DNA of 64,000 bases. It comes from Lottia gigantea. Lineage: Eukaryota > Mollusca > Gastropoda > Lottiidae. Position 1 is the stretch's first letter; each line of letters begins with the position of its first letter. The notes under the pieces are model-generated. The model had not been told where the DNA came from. It ran no database searches and was given only the letters and a program-made list of their open reading frames with translations. Shown here piece after piece: positions 28,930 through 43,825 of this stretch. The DNA is taken from contig NW_008709110.1 of assembly GCF_000327385.1 (NCBI RefSeq), positions 561,451 to 625,450 on the forward strand, given 5' to 3'. A program made the position numbers and the translations under genes.

Positions 28930-31900
28930 TTTTTATAATTAATTATAAGGGTAATGTCCTTTTACAATCACACATCATGAGGAAAGAAAAACTTCTTACA
29001 AATATTTTTGAAATGTTTTATTGCTTAATTTAAGAACTATAGAACTATTTTTCTTATACAAACATGTTCTGGGAGTAATCCAAGGGAATCACATGCCAAA
29101 ATTAGCATGTTGGCTAGAGTATCATGATAATTTAAAATACATGTAATCTGGAAACATCAAACTACTTATTCAACCTTCTGTAATATTCACAGTGGCGGCT
29201 CTGAAAGTTTTTTTTTTAAGAAACATGCATTATTTAATGATCAAAATGTAATAATATTTTGAAGATTACCCTTTAGAATAATTTTTCAAATTTTCTATTC
29301 TGTTTCTAAAATAGAGGCTATTTTGGGGCTATTCTCGAGCTATTTTCTATTAGTGCTAAACTCAGATCCTGCACCTTCATGAGGATTTAAACCTTTTCCT
29401 TAATTTTCCTGGGAACATCACCATCTGACCCCCTTTCTATCCTTTAAAATGGATTCCAAAAAGATTTCGCAGTGGTCCCCTAATTCCAAAGTTCTGCAGC
29501 CGCCACTGACCATGAAAATCAGAAAATATCAGATAATAGGAGATTGTTCAAGATAATTTATTTGCATAACTACCAGTGGTAATGATTCACAGACTGACCT
29601 CTATCCACAAGTATCTGAAGTTTCCCATATGTAATGTGTAGCTGCTAAATAGGCCTAGTATTAATAGTAGTTTTTTTATTAGTGTTACTAGACTAATTGA
29701 ATGACTATGCATTATATTTGGGAAACTTCAGATAACTGTGTTCTATCAGAGCAAATATTGAAATATCAAATACTGTGTTAATGTCATTTATCATCCATTG
29801 CAGCAAAATAAATAAAACATTATCCTTTTGTTTTAAATGATGGATTTACATCATATGACATGAACAATAAAAATAACAGAAATGATTGGATAAAAGAGGG
29901 GATTCTTTCCCTGTCAAATGATAAAGAAATTAAATGATTATATGGACAATTATACATATGCAAAAGTTAGACTTTATTCTGTTTGATCCTATTTCATTAA
30001 AATATATCAAAGATTTTTGATATATTATCTAAATTTAAAGTCTTAATCCAGCAAACCAATTTTATCATTGAAAACTATAGGAATCCCCATTATGTTACCA
30101 TAGTGCCTATGAACCCTTTCATTACACATTCAATACAATAGAATAAAGATGGAAATGAAAGAGGTATGGTGCTATGTATAGTACAGGTTTGTTGATACAA
30201 TAACCAAACATATCCCCACCTGTATGTATAAGCTTTCTTCTATTTCTACTATATCAATACAAAACCTCATTTATTCCCATCTTAATAAGTTAATTTTGCT
30301 TTAATGAACCTAATTGGTTGAAAACAATATACACTCAACCAATTAAACTTAATGATGAGAATATTAGCTTGCTGGATCAAGACTTCAAGTCTGATATATG
30401 GAAGTACTGTAACTTAAAATTAGCAGAATATCTGTTGGAAGCACTATGAAATCATTTATTACATCATTTATTATTTGTGAGGAATATTTTGGGACATAAA
30501 CTTGTGGATTTCTTTTTTTCCAAAGTATTTTTAGCCCGTTCATTAAAACTCCTTTGATTTGACTCCTAATAGCAGTAGGATTCTTAATTTACCAAACTAA
30601 TTCAGAGATTAACCCAATTATTTATTATCAGAACCTTTATTTGTTATATCTTTTTAATCAGTTAATTAAAGTCCTGTATTTTTCATATATTTCATATGTC
30701 GTAAATTCATAGATCAGTTTATTGATGAAATTCACAACCAATAATAATAACAGTATCTTATACATTTTTATCTTAAAAAGGCACTTACAGCATTTTAATA
30801 ATCATATTTTTCATGATTTCTTTTCTCGAAAAAACAAATATTGATATTATGTATATAAAAACAAAATAAACTATGAATGAAGTATAAAGAAATTAACAAT
30901 AAAAATAACTTTAACAAACTTACACACTAACAATTCTCTGTCAGTCTTAACATATAACATTCATTACATACAAACCATTCATTCATCTTATATTATACTT
31001 ACATTCATTTTACAATCTGTCAGGTGCTTTAAATGCTGTCTTAAATATTTGTTTAATCAACCAAAAGAGCTTGATTTCGGCCTGCCTCATCACTTACCAG
31101 AAATAACATTTAATGTTTGGTTGTTCAGCAATTTCATTTAACAGTACATGGAGTTAAGGCTTCAAAGCTCTTATTATCATCATGGAAAATAAAGGAGTAT
31201 TTAATATATCAACTGGTTAAACAAATCTTCAGACAACTATACCCCTTCAATATAAAATAGAGATGATAATTGACTGTAAAAACATTCTGCTCTTACAATG
31301 ATACCTTCCATGGTGGGTGATTGCTATTTTATGATTTTATTCAGATTGAGTGCCAAGAAAATGAAAATGAACTTTAAAAAGGTGGGAAGCAAATTATTTA
31401 TTAAAAGTTTATTCAGTGATTCAATTCAATGCAAATAAATAGGAAAACAAAGGTTTGTAAATATTCTAAAAGACTTGAGGAAAAAATAATATGACATATT
31501 TTCAGATTTATCTTTTAACTGCAACACACAATTTATCTGATAGATTTAATCTAATTTTATTCCAATCTGACTAAACAATCAGTGTTCATAGTTCAATACA
31601 CTGGAGTTTTACATCCTGCTGAATCTTTCTAGTCAACTAAATGTGTTAAAACTTAAAACATATTTTCACAGTAAATGTCAAGAGTGTGCTTCACTGTTCT
31701 GTTTGACTATATAATTAAAATAACTGCATATGGAAGTTTCTTTATATATACAGTCAAGAGTAAGATATGAACATTAAAAGAAAGACAATTGGACGGCTTG
31801 ACCAAAGAATAATATCACAGCTTCACGTGTTACTGAACCAATATTTACACATTTGTCTGTTAGCAGAATATTAACAGAATAACACTAACACTGGTGGTAA

Positions 31901-32383
31901 TTGTGTTTATAACACTGTAACACATTACTTATGTTTACTGTACATGTTGGCATATTCTTGCAAACAGTGAACGGAAATGAGACATACTTTTCTAATATCT
32001 CGTTTATCAGTACTATTAACCTCCAATTAAATGGATTGTAAAGAAGTTTTCTTAACTTTTTCTTTGTATTGGAGACATTGATATCATCAATTTGCACCAT
32101 TCCAATTTTCTGTCAGACATCTGTGGCCCTTTCATTATATCACAATCACAAGCCACTGATAGCTGTGGTAGTGTCTGATTGAAAATTGGAACAGTGAAAA
32201 TCATCAGCATCCCCTTTACACATAAAATATTTAATAAACCTATTTACAACTCCTTAAACTGTGGGTAAACAAAATTCAGAAACTACTATGACAAAGAAAC
32301 GTGTCTAATTCTCTATAGAAGTCTTTATACACACAATGACTAGATAATGATAAGGCCCTGAATTATAATGGACTGGAATGTCT
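28930..32383. other. Intergenic DNA and SWT1 3'UTR
   Basis: AT-rich, no credible coding frame. It contains the small hAT-like MITE at 29190-29508. The right end includes the 3'UTR of the minus-strand SWT1 gene, whose poly(A) site I cannot fix. Confidence 0.5.
29190..29508. mobile_element. hAT-like MITE, 319 bp
   Basis: The left end CAGTGGCGGCT (29190-29200) is exactly inverted at the right end, AGCCGCCACTG (29498-29508). CAGTGGCGG is a typical hAT terminus. The interior has no transposase frame. The expected 8-bp target duplication is not clean (about 4 of 8 match), so the insertion is probably old. Confidence 0.65.
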
Positions 32384-35300
32384 TTACATCATTTGAATGT
32401 AAGCATGGAATTTACAGATCATTTGATCTAGCTGGTCTAAACCTGAGGCGAGTGTCTGTCTGAAAATAAATAAATGTATGTTATTAATTACTAAATTTCA
32501 AATCAAACAATTAATATATGTTTTCTTCATATTTCATTTGATAATGTTTTTATTTTAAAAGCCATTGGCTCCAGTATAAGTTAACCAAACATCATATTAA
32601 TAATACTGTAAACCAAATACTACCTTTTGGCAGGAATACTGAAAAATGCAATTAAAGCTTGAGACAATATTGGCTTTGGTGACTGAAAGAGAGGAAAAAT
32701 AAAACTATGAAAGTATTAGGTAAGATAGCTTGCCAGGCAAGGTAATATATGCCCACTACCAGCTGTCAGAAATGATAATGAAGTCTTTAGTGGCTTAATT
32801 ACAAATTTTCAAATAATCTTAAAAACAGTTCATCAAAATTATACCCAAGGGAAGTAACTTTGAAGCTGTTCATCCGATTATTAACAATTTCGAACTTGAT
32901 GAAGATTTCATTAACATATACATTCATACGAATTTTCAACAAGATCGAATGAAAACTGCAATCTCTTTCGTGCCTACAAGCCAAATTTGACACATTTTTA
33001 CTAGATGAAGGGCAGTAACTCCAAAATTGATAAACTGATTGTTACCAAATTCGAACATGCCCGAGATCTCATGAATATATACATGCATACCAAGATCTTA
33101 TAAAAACTGTAGTCTCTATTGTGCCTACAAGAAATGTGAACAGACTGTCAATATACAATCTAATGACTGACCATTGAAAGAAAAAAACAAGGGAGAAATT
33201 ATTCTCTTTATGCCTGTGGCTGTCTTTCCAGTGTTGCCTTTTGCACCCTAATAACTATCCTTGCCCATGTCTTGCTATGAATATATATTCCTCCTGAAAA
33301 CAACTTTCGAACTGTGTAAATGAATACCCTAATACTGGGTTGAAACATTGTCTTTTTGTTGGCAGCAAGTTGGATTTTTGCTTGCCCTACCATAAGATGG
33401 TGTGGGCTTGAATCCTCCTCAAGATAGGACAAATTCTGATATCTGTGTCAGTGCTACCAAAAGTAGCCTTTCACCCCCTTATATCTATATATTTGAATGT
33501 CACATCAATATACTTAGGGAATAAATAGATAACTTACATCTGCCTGCATTTTTGAGAAAAATGAATTTAAGCTATGAGTAAATGATTCAAAATGAAGTCG
33601 TTGGGAAGATATATTGGTTGGTGATATAGATAAACATCTGTAATGTTCAAAACAAATAATTTAGATTCTATGTACAATAATATAGTATGAAATATCAAAA
33701 ATCAGTTAGGCCTCCCATACCACATATATATGAAATTTGTCTTTTCATTTACCTCCCATGTAGATTCATTGCTGTTGATTTTCATTATATCTGTCAGTTA
33801 TCAGTACAAATAACTGATTTTCATCTTTTATCAATTATTGGTAAGGATTTGTGTGATAATAGGACACAATCAAAAAAGAAACAGTTATCTTATTTAAATA
33901 TAGAAGGACTCTACATGCAAAACATGTTTTAAAACAATACAGAAACTAAATTAACTTACAAAGCAAATTGATGGCGTAATTCTGTTATAACTGGTATTAT
34001 TAATTGTAATATTGAGGTAGAATTTTCTAGATTAGGTAAATTATCACTGAAATTAAATATTTTATTATAATCACAACACATCAGTTCTCAAATAATCTTC
34101 AAGGTAAATCAATATATAATAATAAATAACTTGAATTCAAATATATAAATGGTAAATATCTTATAAACAACAGCTCTGTTAAATATTTTTTAGGAAAATA
34201 ATCCTCACAATGTTGTTTTAGTTTTCGCAGACAAAAAATGATTCTGACTCACCTACAATCATGTATAGCTGACCATATAACTTGAAATCTATCTTGTACA
34301 CTGTTTAATAAATCATCTTCACTTTCTTCAGACTGAAAATATTCAATACATACATTTATATAGATTTCAAACAATCACAATGTATAAAAGGAAGAACGAA
34401 ATAATTGGGTTAATTCACTATCTCAAATAGCCCAAAATACCAAATATGCTACATAGGCAAAACTTGTATATACTTCAAAGGCACTATGTGTTAGGTGTGA
34501 TTAGTATTGAAAAACTTCACTATTCTTATATTTAAAATGGTTTATAATTCGACTGGAATTGAAACAAAAACTGTATGAATTTATTTATGATTTAAACAGA
34601 CTGATAACCTGATTTTACCAGCCACCAAGAGGTTGTTTGTCAAATTCACTGTTTACAACATTCAAATCTAGTTAATTTCTGCTAACCTGTGATGGTCGGG
34701 ACTGAACATGAGATTCTGCTTCATCTTTAACTGGTGATAAAAATGTGACAGTTTTAGGTTGACATTTTAACAATAACTTATTGAGATTAGTTTTACTTTC
34801 TTCTAAAACTCCATTATATCTAGAAAATAACATCATTTCTCCTTCTTTATTTTACTTTTATAAATCTTAATCAACAATCAAACACAAACTACCACTTTCA
34901 AGAACAAAGTACAAGTTTACTTCCATTTTCATTATGAACAAAAACTTCTTAATGATATGCAGACATGCAAATGGGCAGAGGTGCACAAGAAGCCAATGTA
35001 TAGTCTTTAACAATGAGGTGTGTAACTCTAACGACTTAATTCACACCTTGTTTAAGAAACATTTAATCAAATTGCGATATCGATGGAAAATGAAGGAATG
35101 GCCTATGTGCTGTCACTAAACAGCGAGAAATGGGCTTAAAACCGGCCTTTTTCAGAGAAGTGGTAAGGTTAACTTTATCTGAGTATCATAGCTTATTAAA
35201 TTCTGGAGTAAATAATGTATAATATAATTAGGTTTGTGTTAGTAGGATTGGAGAAGAAGGCTTGTCAAGGTGGAGATGATGTGTGAATAAAGTGCTATAA

Positions 35301-38300
35301 GTCTACTGATTACAGACCTTTCTCTCCTTTCACAAACAGTAATAAACTCAATAACATTCTGTATTAATATCTTTATAACTTCTAAATCACTCACTGAAAC
35401 ATAGATTATAATATCCTTACATCTACATCTAATCATAGATGATAAAGACAGAGAATGCTAAAAACAGTGATTAGAAAATTATACTGAAACCAGCTCACAG
35501 AAAATTTAGCAAATTCAAAAGTGGACAAGCATGCGACAAACTGATTAGCTCTGATTTTTGTCATTCTATGAGACTGTTTAGAGATTAGGGTGATTGAAGA
35601 GTAACCAGTTACTATTCAATATAAGGCACTGACACAGGGTTAAAGTTATGTTTACAATAATTGTGATGCTAATATGCAGTGAACTAAATCAAAGATGATC
35701 ATAACGGTTATCCTATAAATCTTCTTGGACCTAATAAAGAAATTCATTATACTTATAATCTACATTTACTGCTTCAAATTTTCTGGAATAATGAAGAAAA
35801 GCGATTAATGGCTGCAGGTATAGAAAGTAAATTGTTTTAGACTATTATATACTATAAAGTACAAAGACAATGAAAATGAGAATATTTAATTCTATTAGAT
35901 CACTCTACATCATCGGTGGGGTCAAGTCGACCACGAACAACTATATCCTGTTTAGAGTACATTTTTATATTCTTACTGACCTGTATTAAAACGGAGTGAA
36001 GTGACTATTTCATCTACTAATGTCTTTTTACGTCTGTCTAATACTAAACCAAATACACCAATCCAATGTCTGGAAAATATTTTTATATTACACTATAGTA
36101 GTTCTAAGACTTCATTTTTTATAGTCAAAATTAACAAGATAAAATAGAGGCTAAAATTACTAAACATTTATAAACAAATTATATTGAAATTCAAATCTAT
36201 TCATGAGATATGAAACATAAATATTGTACATTAACATTCCAAACTTACTTCTGAATTGACTCCATAATATCTAAAGCAGACCAAGGTGGCTTCCTAAGTA
36301 CAATACATTTCCTGAAACAAGGATATAAATCATCAAATCATTAATCATTCTTAGATCTATACTTAAAACAAACTTAAAAATAAATAAATAACAGGTAGAA
36401 TACTTGAGTGAACTCTTTGAGAGGCAATAAATTAAAATCAATTACCAAATATTATTGTAAGCACTTTTCATTTCAGTTTCTAAAACAACACTTAAACTTC
36501 TTTTAATTTCTTCTTTCACAGTACATAGTATCTCATCAACCTACAATATATTACACTGTTCACTCAATATCACATCAAATTCATTATAGCTGGTTCACTC
36601 TTTACTAGTCTGGTCTAAAGACTTACTCACAACAAGATCAAACTGTTTTCAAAATATATATACCCACTTTTAATTGTTTCGAAAAGCATAACTCATGTAA
36701 AATACTAGTCAATTTTTTAATTTCATCAATAAGTAATAAGTAATAATTTCAAAAAGATTCTGTAACGATTCTAGAGTGATCACTAGCAAATTCATTGGGC
36801 CTATAAAAAGGGCAAGATCATCAATTGCATCAATATATAGATGAAAAGTAAGAGAATATAAATTGATAGTATTTCTTATAACAAATCAAATGTAAATACC
36901 AGTTTTCTTTCATTATACTGTTGTTTAGGTATTGTTTTAACTGATGTTTTATGTGAAGGTTTATGTACAACAGTTTCTATTATAGGTTTAGTATTTTTAT
37001 TAGCAATTGTCTTCTTATACTGTACATCTATAATTAAAATAACATAACACAGTTACACTGGGGATAAAGTCATCTAAATATTTGCTTTTTCAATTGATTA
37101 AATCTCAATCTTAACTATCCATAGCACTTTTAGACCGTTAATAATATTCTGGCATGCAGTTATTACCAATATAATGAGGATGTTGATTTTGCTAAGGACT
37201 TAACGAAACCATAAAATGTATAAATTGCAGTGGAATTGGATGTAAGATTTTGATTCTAAAGAGTGATACACTAAGTTGAGATCATGTTTACTCTTTTCGA
37301 AACCACTGATGGTATACCTCTGGAGGAAGAGGGTGAATAAAATTCAAAACAGTCTTACATACCCTAACTAGAGGATACTTTCTCTTACCTTTCTGTATAC
37401 TCTTAGTCACAGGTTTACTTTCAACATTTCCATTCAATACAGCTAAACCAGTGAATAAATCCTAAATCATAAAGTAAAGGGCCACAGTTAACTATAAACA
37501 GTTTTTTTCTGATACCAAACTTCATTGTTAGATATTAAAGAAATCAATTCAGTTGATCAGTATGTTTGTAAATCTTAGTTTTTTGGTGGACAAGTGTTTT
37601 TACCTTCGCTCTGCAACTATTCTATCCCATTTGATGTTCTTATATCATCACTATAAATATATAAAGTGTGCCTGATTCTAAGCAAAGATTATTGTAACTT
37701 ACATTTTTGGTGAACGCTGAAACATCTGATATTGTGGCTTTATTACATAAGTTGAAGTCATCAGACAATAGTACTATGTTTCCATTAGGATCTATAATAA
37801 CAAAGACAAGTTTCAACTGAGAGAATTTGACATTTAATTTCAACACCATGTAGACAAAAAAACAATGTCACTAGGGCTCTGATGACTTGTCTTTTCAAAT
37901 TGGTGGTATGGAAGAGTGAGAAAGAGTTGTTTTTTCTATACTTACATTTATGTGTATATGAAAAACAACACTGTAAAACTCTATCATCATTACATTCTAT
38001 AGTTAAATTATCTAGAACATGTCGAGACTGTAAATATATCAGTATTCAGTATATATAAATAGATAAGATTAATTAATAATTAATATCATGAAAATTTATG
38101 TTGGCAATACGAAATTTGCAACCATCTTATTAGGACATTTTTGATTGTTCTACATTTTGTATATAAATAAATCCCTTGTCAGTTTGATTACAGCTCTGTT
38201 CAGAAAAACACATGTACATTTGTAATGAGTTAAAAATCTCACAAACTACTTACATCTGAAGCTGTTTGCCCCAATACTCTAGGATGTTTATTTTGTAAAC

Positions 38301-41300
38301 AAGAATACAGAAATTTTACTGCTTTCATTGCTTGAAACTTGGTTACTTGACTCTAAAATAAACAAAACTGATTTGACTGGCTATCTCAAATATCTCATAT
38401 CAATAATCAGAAAATTTGAGAAGGAGATGAAATTATCTATTTTATATTCAATTCCATTAGTCCATAACTAACAATAAATACAGTACACTTACCACAGTAT
38501 GTTTTGATTTACCATCTTTAATAAAATCTAATTCTTGCATTACTACCCATGGTATAACAATAAATGGTAAACCAAAATCTGAATAGATAATCAATAAATC
38601 ATAATGTTTTTCAATAAAAAAAAAAGTTCTGATACCATGGTGATGAAAAAGTATCATAAGAACAATGTTGCACACCTTCAATGTTTTGACTTATCCATAG
38701 GTCATACAAAAGATTCAAAGATTCGATTTTGAATTTGAATTGAACTAGCATTTTTGGCACCTGACATACTGTGGCATTATATAATACTGAAGATTTAGTA
38801 CAGTTTATCATATCTTATATTAAAATTGCCTCATATTGTAGCCAGCGAGGAATCGAACACAATCAAAACAGTTAATTTCTACTAACCTGTTATTATAGTT
38901 TCTGTTAAATTCTGTAGAAATTTCAAACTCTGTACCAGTATATTAGTATCAATTATTATAAATAACCCATCTTTATGTCCTTCTTGTACTTTCTGACACT
39001 CACTACTATCTAGTTTTGTTAATGTACCAATAGCCTACACAGAAACAGAATAAGACATTTGGATGTCAAATATTTTAATGGATATAGATAGATATAATAG
39101 GATGAGGGGTAAAATAATTTGAGAATTCTACCTTTCTTCTTCAACTTAAAGTATACTTTGTATAAGAATACACTTTTCAATCATTCTTTTTGTTATATAA
39201 AAAAAATTAGCTATGTTAATCTTATATTTATGATCTTGTATTTTAGAAAATTTTGATAATCTCAGGCCTCTTGAGCCTGCCTTCTACCATAAAATCAAAA
39301 ATTCATATTTATTTATTGTTATTTACAGTTCTTGATATAAATAATAACATCTTACCAGTTCAGGAATAGCACTAACTTCACCTCTTACTTCTTGAAGCTG
39401 TGAAAGAGAAAATAACAAAACATATAACATGAGATCTTTTCTTCTTTATCTCATTTCAAGATCCAAAACTTGTCTTGAAAATAAGTTTGCATAATTACTG
39501 CCACACTGGAACACTAACAATTTAAACATGTTGACATAATAAATCTATAATAGTTCATTATTTACATCTGGTCACTGAGTGAGATTATATTGAAAGCTAT
39601 GTTACAATTCTTACATCAACTATCATCATTTCTTCTTCTTCTTCATCTATTTCCATCTCTTCCTCTTCATCTTCACCTAGAGTTACTGGTGTTTCTGGTC
39701 CAACATGACTATCAATACCTTTAATACAGGTAATATCTCAAGAATTGTACATTATTTATTTTTATGGAAAGTATAGTGATCTGATTTATGTGTGTTTTAC
39801 ATTTTGACATTATAAAAGAAACAAATGTATTTTTCAAGTTTAACAACAAAATTCTACCAGATGGTTCTTAGCCAAACCAATAGCATGGTCATTCCCAGAC
39901 CATTTTACACTAGGTAGTCTGGGACAATGAGTAAAATAAGGACCCATAACCAATGTCGTGTAACATAAACCACAAAAATGACATTATGTACCATTATGTC
40001 ATTGACAGTAACATTTAAATCTCCAGTTTTTTCAAAGATCAACACTAAAGAATGTTCATGCTTTTTTTAAAGGTAAAATCAGGATTAATATCAAGGAAGG
40101 TAGGATAGTTTCAAGGCTCCACAGTTATAAGTAGTTCATCTGTCAATGTTATGTCAATATTCATTTTGGTCCTGATCAACTGGTGATGAATACAATAATA
40201 CTATACCTATTATTGAGGGTATCAGTAATGGTGTAGGTTGTATTGTAGTTGTTATACTACTAGAAGAATAACCACTATCTGTAGGCTGGTCAGATGTTAA
40301 TATAACTCGTCTATCTTTACTACCAGTCATCATAGTGGAATCATCAGACTTACTAGATGTTTTAGATACAGGACTAGGTGGGAAGTCAGTAGGTAACGCT
40401 TCAGTTTCAGAGATACTATTTATCCAATTTTGAATCTGATGTTTCTTTGGTGCAGGAAGACCTGAATTTTCACTATTTTCATGTTCACTTCCATCTTTTT
40501 TCTTGATTAATTTCAAACGTAGATCACTTTCTGATAGAACTTGACGTTTATCTGGTGGTTCTATTTTGCTCTCACATTTATCTTGAATATACACTTGTAA
40601 ATGTTTGACAATATCTATGTCTTGTACATGTCTCCTTGACTCAGTGTTAGATTCAGACTGATTAATCACAGTTCTTTTGAGTGTTACATCATCTCCTGAA
40701 CACTGTCCTAGTTTAAGTTTACAGTTTAATCTTGATAGTGAAGTATTGGATGGAATGTGAACACTGTCTAAGTTTGATGAGTTTTGATGAGTTTTCAGGT
40801 CAAATTTGATAGGTGAGTATTTTTTCTTTGGTTTAGGTGAGAAGTGTTCATGTGAGTTTTGTTCTCTTAGATTGTTTAATGTACCACACACTGAGAATGT
40901 CAAACTATTTGAAGGATGACTAGATAAGTCATTATCTAATTTTCGCTTTTGAGGTCTTCTTGGTATCAGATTCACTTTCTGTGGACTAGAATGAATACTA
41001 GAATCATCACTATAGTTACCTCTAATTGAACTCAGTGCATTGGCCACACTAAACGTTTTGGGGCGTTTTCTGGAAGTTTTAGAATCAGTGTCACTGCCAC
41101 TTTTTCCTATACTATTGAACACAATAAACTTACAATCGTTTTCTGCTTTTAGCTGTTTAGTTTTATCTTGAAATTCCTGTTCACTAGTTTTATCTTCTAA
41201 ATCAGATTCTTCCTCTTCCTTTTCTAGAATTTTTTTCTGAAAATCAGTCAAAGATGGTTCTTCAGCATCTGTATCACTTTGACTTGGTCCATCAGAATCA

Positions 41301-41855
41301 GTGTATGATGGTGAAAATTCTTCATCACCAAGACCAGAACTACCTTGACTATTTTTAGGAGATCTGGAGTTTTTAGTTGGTGTAATGGGGACTACACTAG
41401 ACTTTCGAAGTCTCTTATTCAATTCATCAGCAGGAATCGAGGCTAGATATTCTTTCTACAATCAAAACATATATATATTTGTTTTACCATAACATGATAT
41501 CATCTATTGTCTTAAAATTACTTTGAAACTCATAAATATCTCACAATCAGAACAATTCAATTATTATGATGGACATTATGTGACTTTATTTCGCAATGGT
41601 AAGTTATAAATATTTGAAATAAAATCAGACATCAAAGCCAACTATAATCATTCTTTAGAATTCCTCATTGAATTCACCAACAAATTTCCAGAATGCATTA
41701 CTTACCTGTGAAACTAATGTAGGTTGCTCCCATGAGGAGGCGTTTGTTCTAGTATTAAAATAGTACACTCTATCAGGGTATGTTTTAGATGTCTTCACCA
41801 CCCATCCAAAAGGTAAACATTTCTTGGTGGGTAAAGCTGGCTCTGTTTTCTTCAT
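32384..41855 (-). CDS. SWT1: SWT1-type RNA endonuclease (WW + PIN + C-terminal helical domain)
   Basis: Nuclear mRNP quality-control endoribonuclease of the Swt1 family. Twenty exons, 5' to 3': 41855-41706, 41455-40207, 39718-39615, 39397-39356, 39034-38887, 38578-38493, 38352-38254, 38027-37946, 37791-37703, 37461-37389, 37027-36900, 36540-36446, 36311-36249, 36069-35977, 34819-34687, 34332-34253, 34046-33960, 33637-33538, 32682-32624, 32459-32384. They total 3036 nt in one frame (1011 aa). Residues about 14-45 are a WW domain (LPFGWVV...YYFN...SSWEQP). A long Ser/Lys-rich disordered exon and an acidic stretch follow. The PIN domain starts near 538 with IIIDTN (Asp544), VIPWVVMQELD (Asp582), then DDRVLQCCF and LLSDDFNL carrying the further acidic residues. 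The C-terminal region (LETEMKSAYNNIW, PPWSALDIMESIQKHWIGVF) matches vertebrate SWT1. The human protein as I remember it has no such WW exon. Confidence 0.93.
32845..33135. repeat. Two diverged tandem copies of a mollusc-type interspersed repeat
   Basis: In the intron between the last-but-two and last-but-one SWT1 exons, two units of about 140 bases follow each other (about 32848-32985 and 33010-33131). Shared words in order are GGGAAGTAACT/GGGCAGTAACT, TCGAACTTG/TCGAACATG, ATATACATTCATAC/ATATACATGCATAC and TGTGCCTACAAG-like ends. Such blocks are familiar from mollusc introns. No coding content. Confidence 0.5.
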
Positions 41856-42678
41856 TTTCAATGATCATATTCAATATCTAGAACAAATAAAGAATCCTCA
41901 ATTAAAGGGTCTAATGTAGATATATATTAATGAAAGCATATCTTACTGAGCAACAATGTAGAAGAACCAGGGTGGATAAAATACATAAATTTCATGACCA
42001 TATCATTTGATGCACTGAACAGATTTTAGTGGCAATGGTTTGTAAGGGTTTCTTTTGATGTTTCGATGTGGTATTTCCAGGGATCCAGGTTGGAGGGTCT
42101 AGCATTGGAGAATCTAGTCTTTTGAATAGGACAATGAATGGAGGCCCTGAGTACTATTAACAGAATACAGGTGGTGCATGTTACTGATCTCTCAACATCT
42201 TTGATAGTGGAGATCGAAAGAATTGAGATTAGGAAGAGTGATCAACTCTCTCACTATGTATGTGCCATCTGAAATGATACCACACGCTTTTTTTTATAAC
42301 TTTTTGAATGATTTACTACCGTAGTTATTAAGTTACTTAATTGACTTATTCTAGGGTTAAGCTAAGGGTTGGCCACAGTTTTTGGTATTGTTTACATCCC
42401 GGATGCGCTGTGATTACATTTCAGTCTTTGAAGTCTCTTCCAACAATCATATATGTAAAAAGAGTAAGCTTATTCTGTATTGACATAATCTATCATACAA
42501 AGATGTCCCTCCTTGCAGTCTCTTTCCAACCTATTTGACACCAAAACTGAAGATATTTGCAAAAAAAAAGACAAATAGCATCTTCGAAGCAGAATCTAAA
42601 AAGTGAATGGTCATTTTACAAGATTCTTGTGAAAAAGTTTAGACCTTGGGCTTGGCTTGACAGAGAATCAGAGATATA

Positions 42679-43175
42679 CAGTGGTGTAACCTATTTTCGT
42701 GGATATAAGGATTCAACACCGAATTTCGTCAAAATTAAAAAAACAAAAAAAAATTTTTATGTCTTAGATGTTTCCTCAGATATTCTACAAAATAATTAAA
42801 ATTGGTTTATTTCGATTTTCTTTATGAATCCTTCACTTTGACCCATATTTCATGAGCAACCAACTCGGCAACGGCGTCAGAGGGCGTCACCTATTTTCGT
42901 GTACAATGTTTGAACTATAAATAAGTCTAGAAAACCACGTTGTATGGATACCGGGTGGTATAATTAACTTCTCTTAGTATTTATCTTTAATATCAATTCA
43001 TTATAACTAGTGACAATTCCTTGAAAGAACCACGATTTAAAAAAAAAATAGTGACTGACAATATAAGATACGTAGCGTGATTTATTGATAAAAGTCTCTG
43101 AAACAACATAAGAATATGGTCCACTTTGTGTTCCATAGATATTTTCTGCTGACACGAAATCCGGTAGTTGATCAT
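42679..43175 (+). mobile_element. Incomplete MITE copy upstream of MAN1B1
   Basis: It starts CAGTGGTGTAACC after TA (42677-42678) and is nearly identical by eye, in inverted orientation, to 44570-45066. The similarity ends near 43175 and no opposite terminus is found, so this copy is one-ended. It has no transposase frame. TA flank and CAGTG terminus suggest a Tc1/mariner-type non-autonomous element; family assignment is tentative. Confidence 0.75.
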
Positions 43176-43825
43176 TTAATTTTATTTAATGTAAAATGGG
43201 GCAGTCCAAGGCAAGGAGGAGGCAACTCTTTAGTCCTTGAGTCTTTCCATTTGTCAACATTCCCGCTGATTACACGAAATCAAGCATGTCAGCTGGTTGA
43301 CCTACTGTAATATGTATCAGCTACTGATCGATTACAGATATAGTTCAAAATAGTTGAAAATTACTAAAACAATCATCACAATAAAGTCGAACACGTTGCT
43401 GCAGCAAAAAGTTTCCAATTTTGGCATTGTACAATTATTGACTTGATTATCATAAGAAAAACGAAACAAAAAGTAAAATACAAGCACCATTTGAATTGGT
43501 ATTCTAAAATCAACACCAAAATAGTCGTCCTATCTGAATACGATTGGGCCTACCACGTCATCGATATTTACATATTGTGAATATTATTATATTTTATGGT
43601 TTTATTGCATTTTTTTTGTTTACAGGATTTCAGCTTTTGAGAGCCTATTATTGTTTGTCGCCATTTTATTCAATTTTTCTGATATCTATCAAAACCCCAA
43701 AAATATTATCAAAAATATTTGTTTTCAACACAGAACATAAATGAAATACAGAAGAAGATCTAAAACATTTGTATAGTGTAAATAAATGTTGTATATAACT
43801 TTTACGACATATGAAAATAAGCAAA

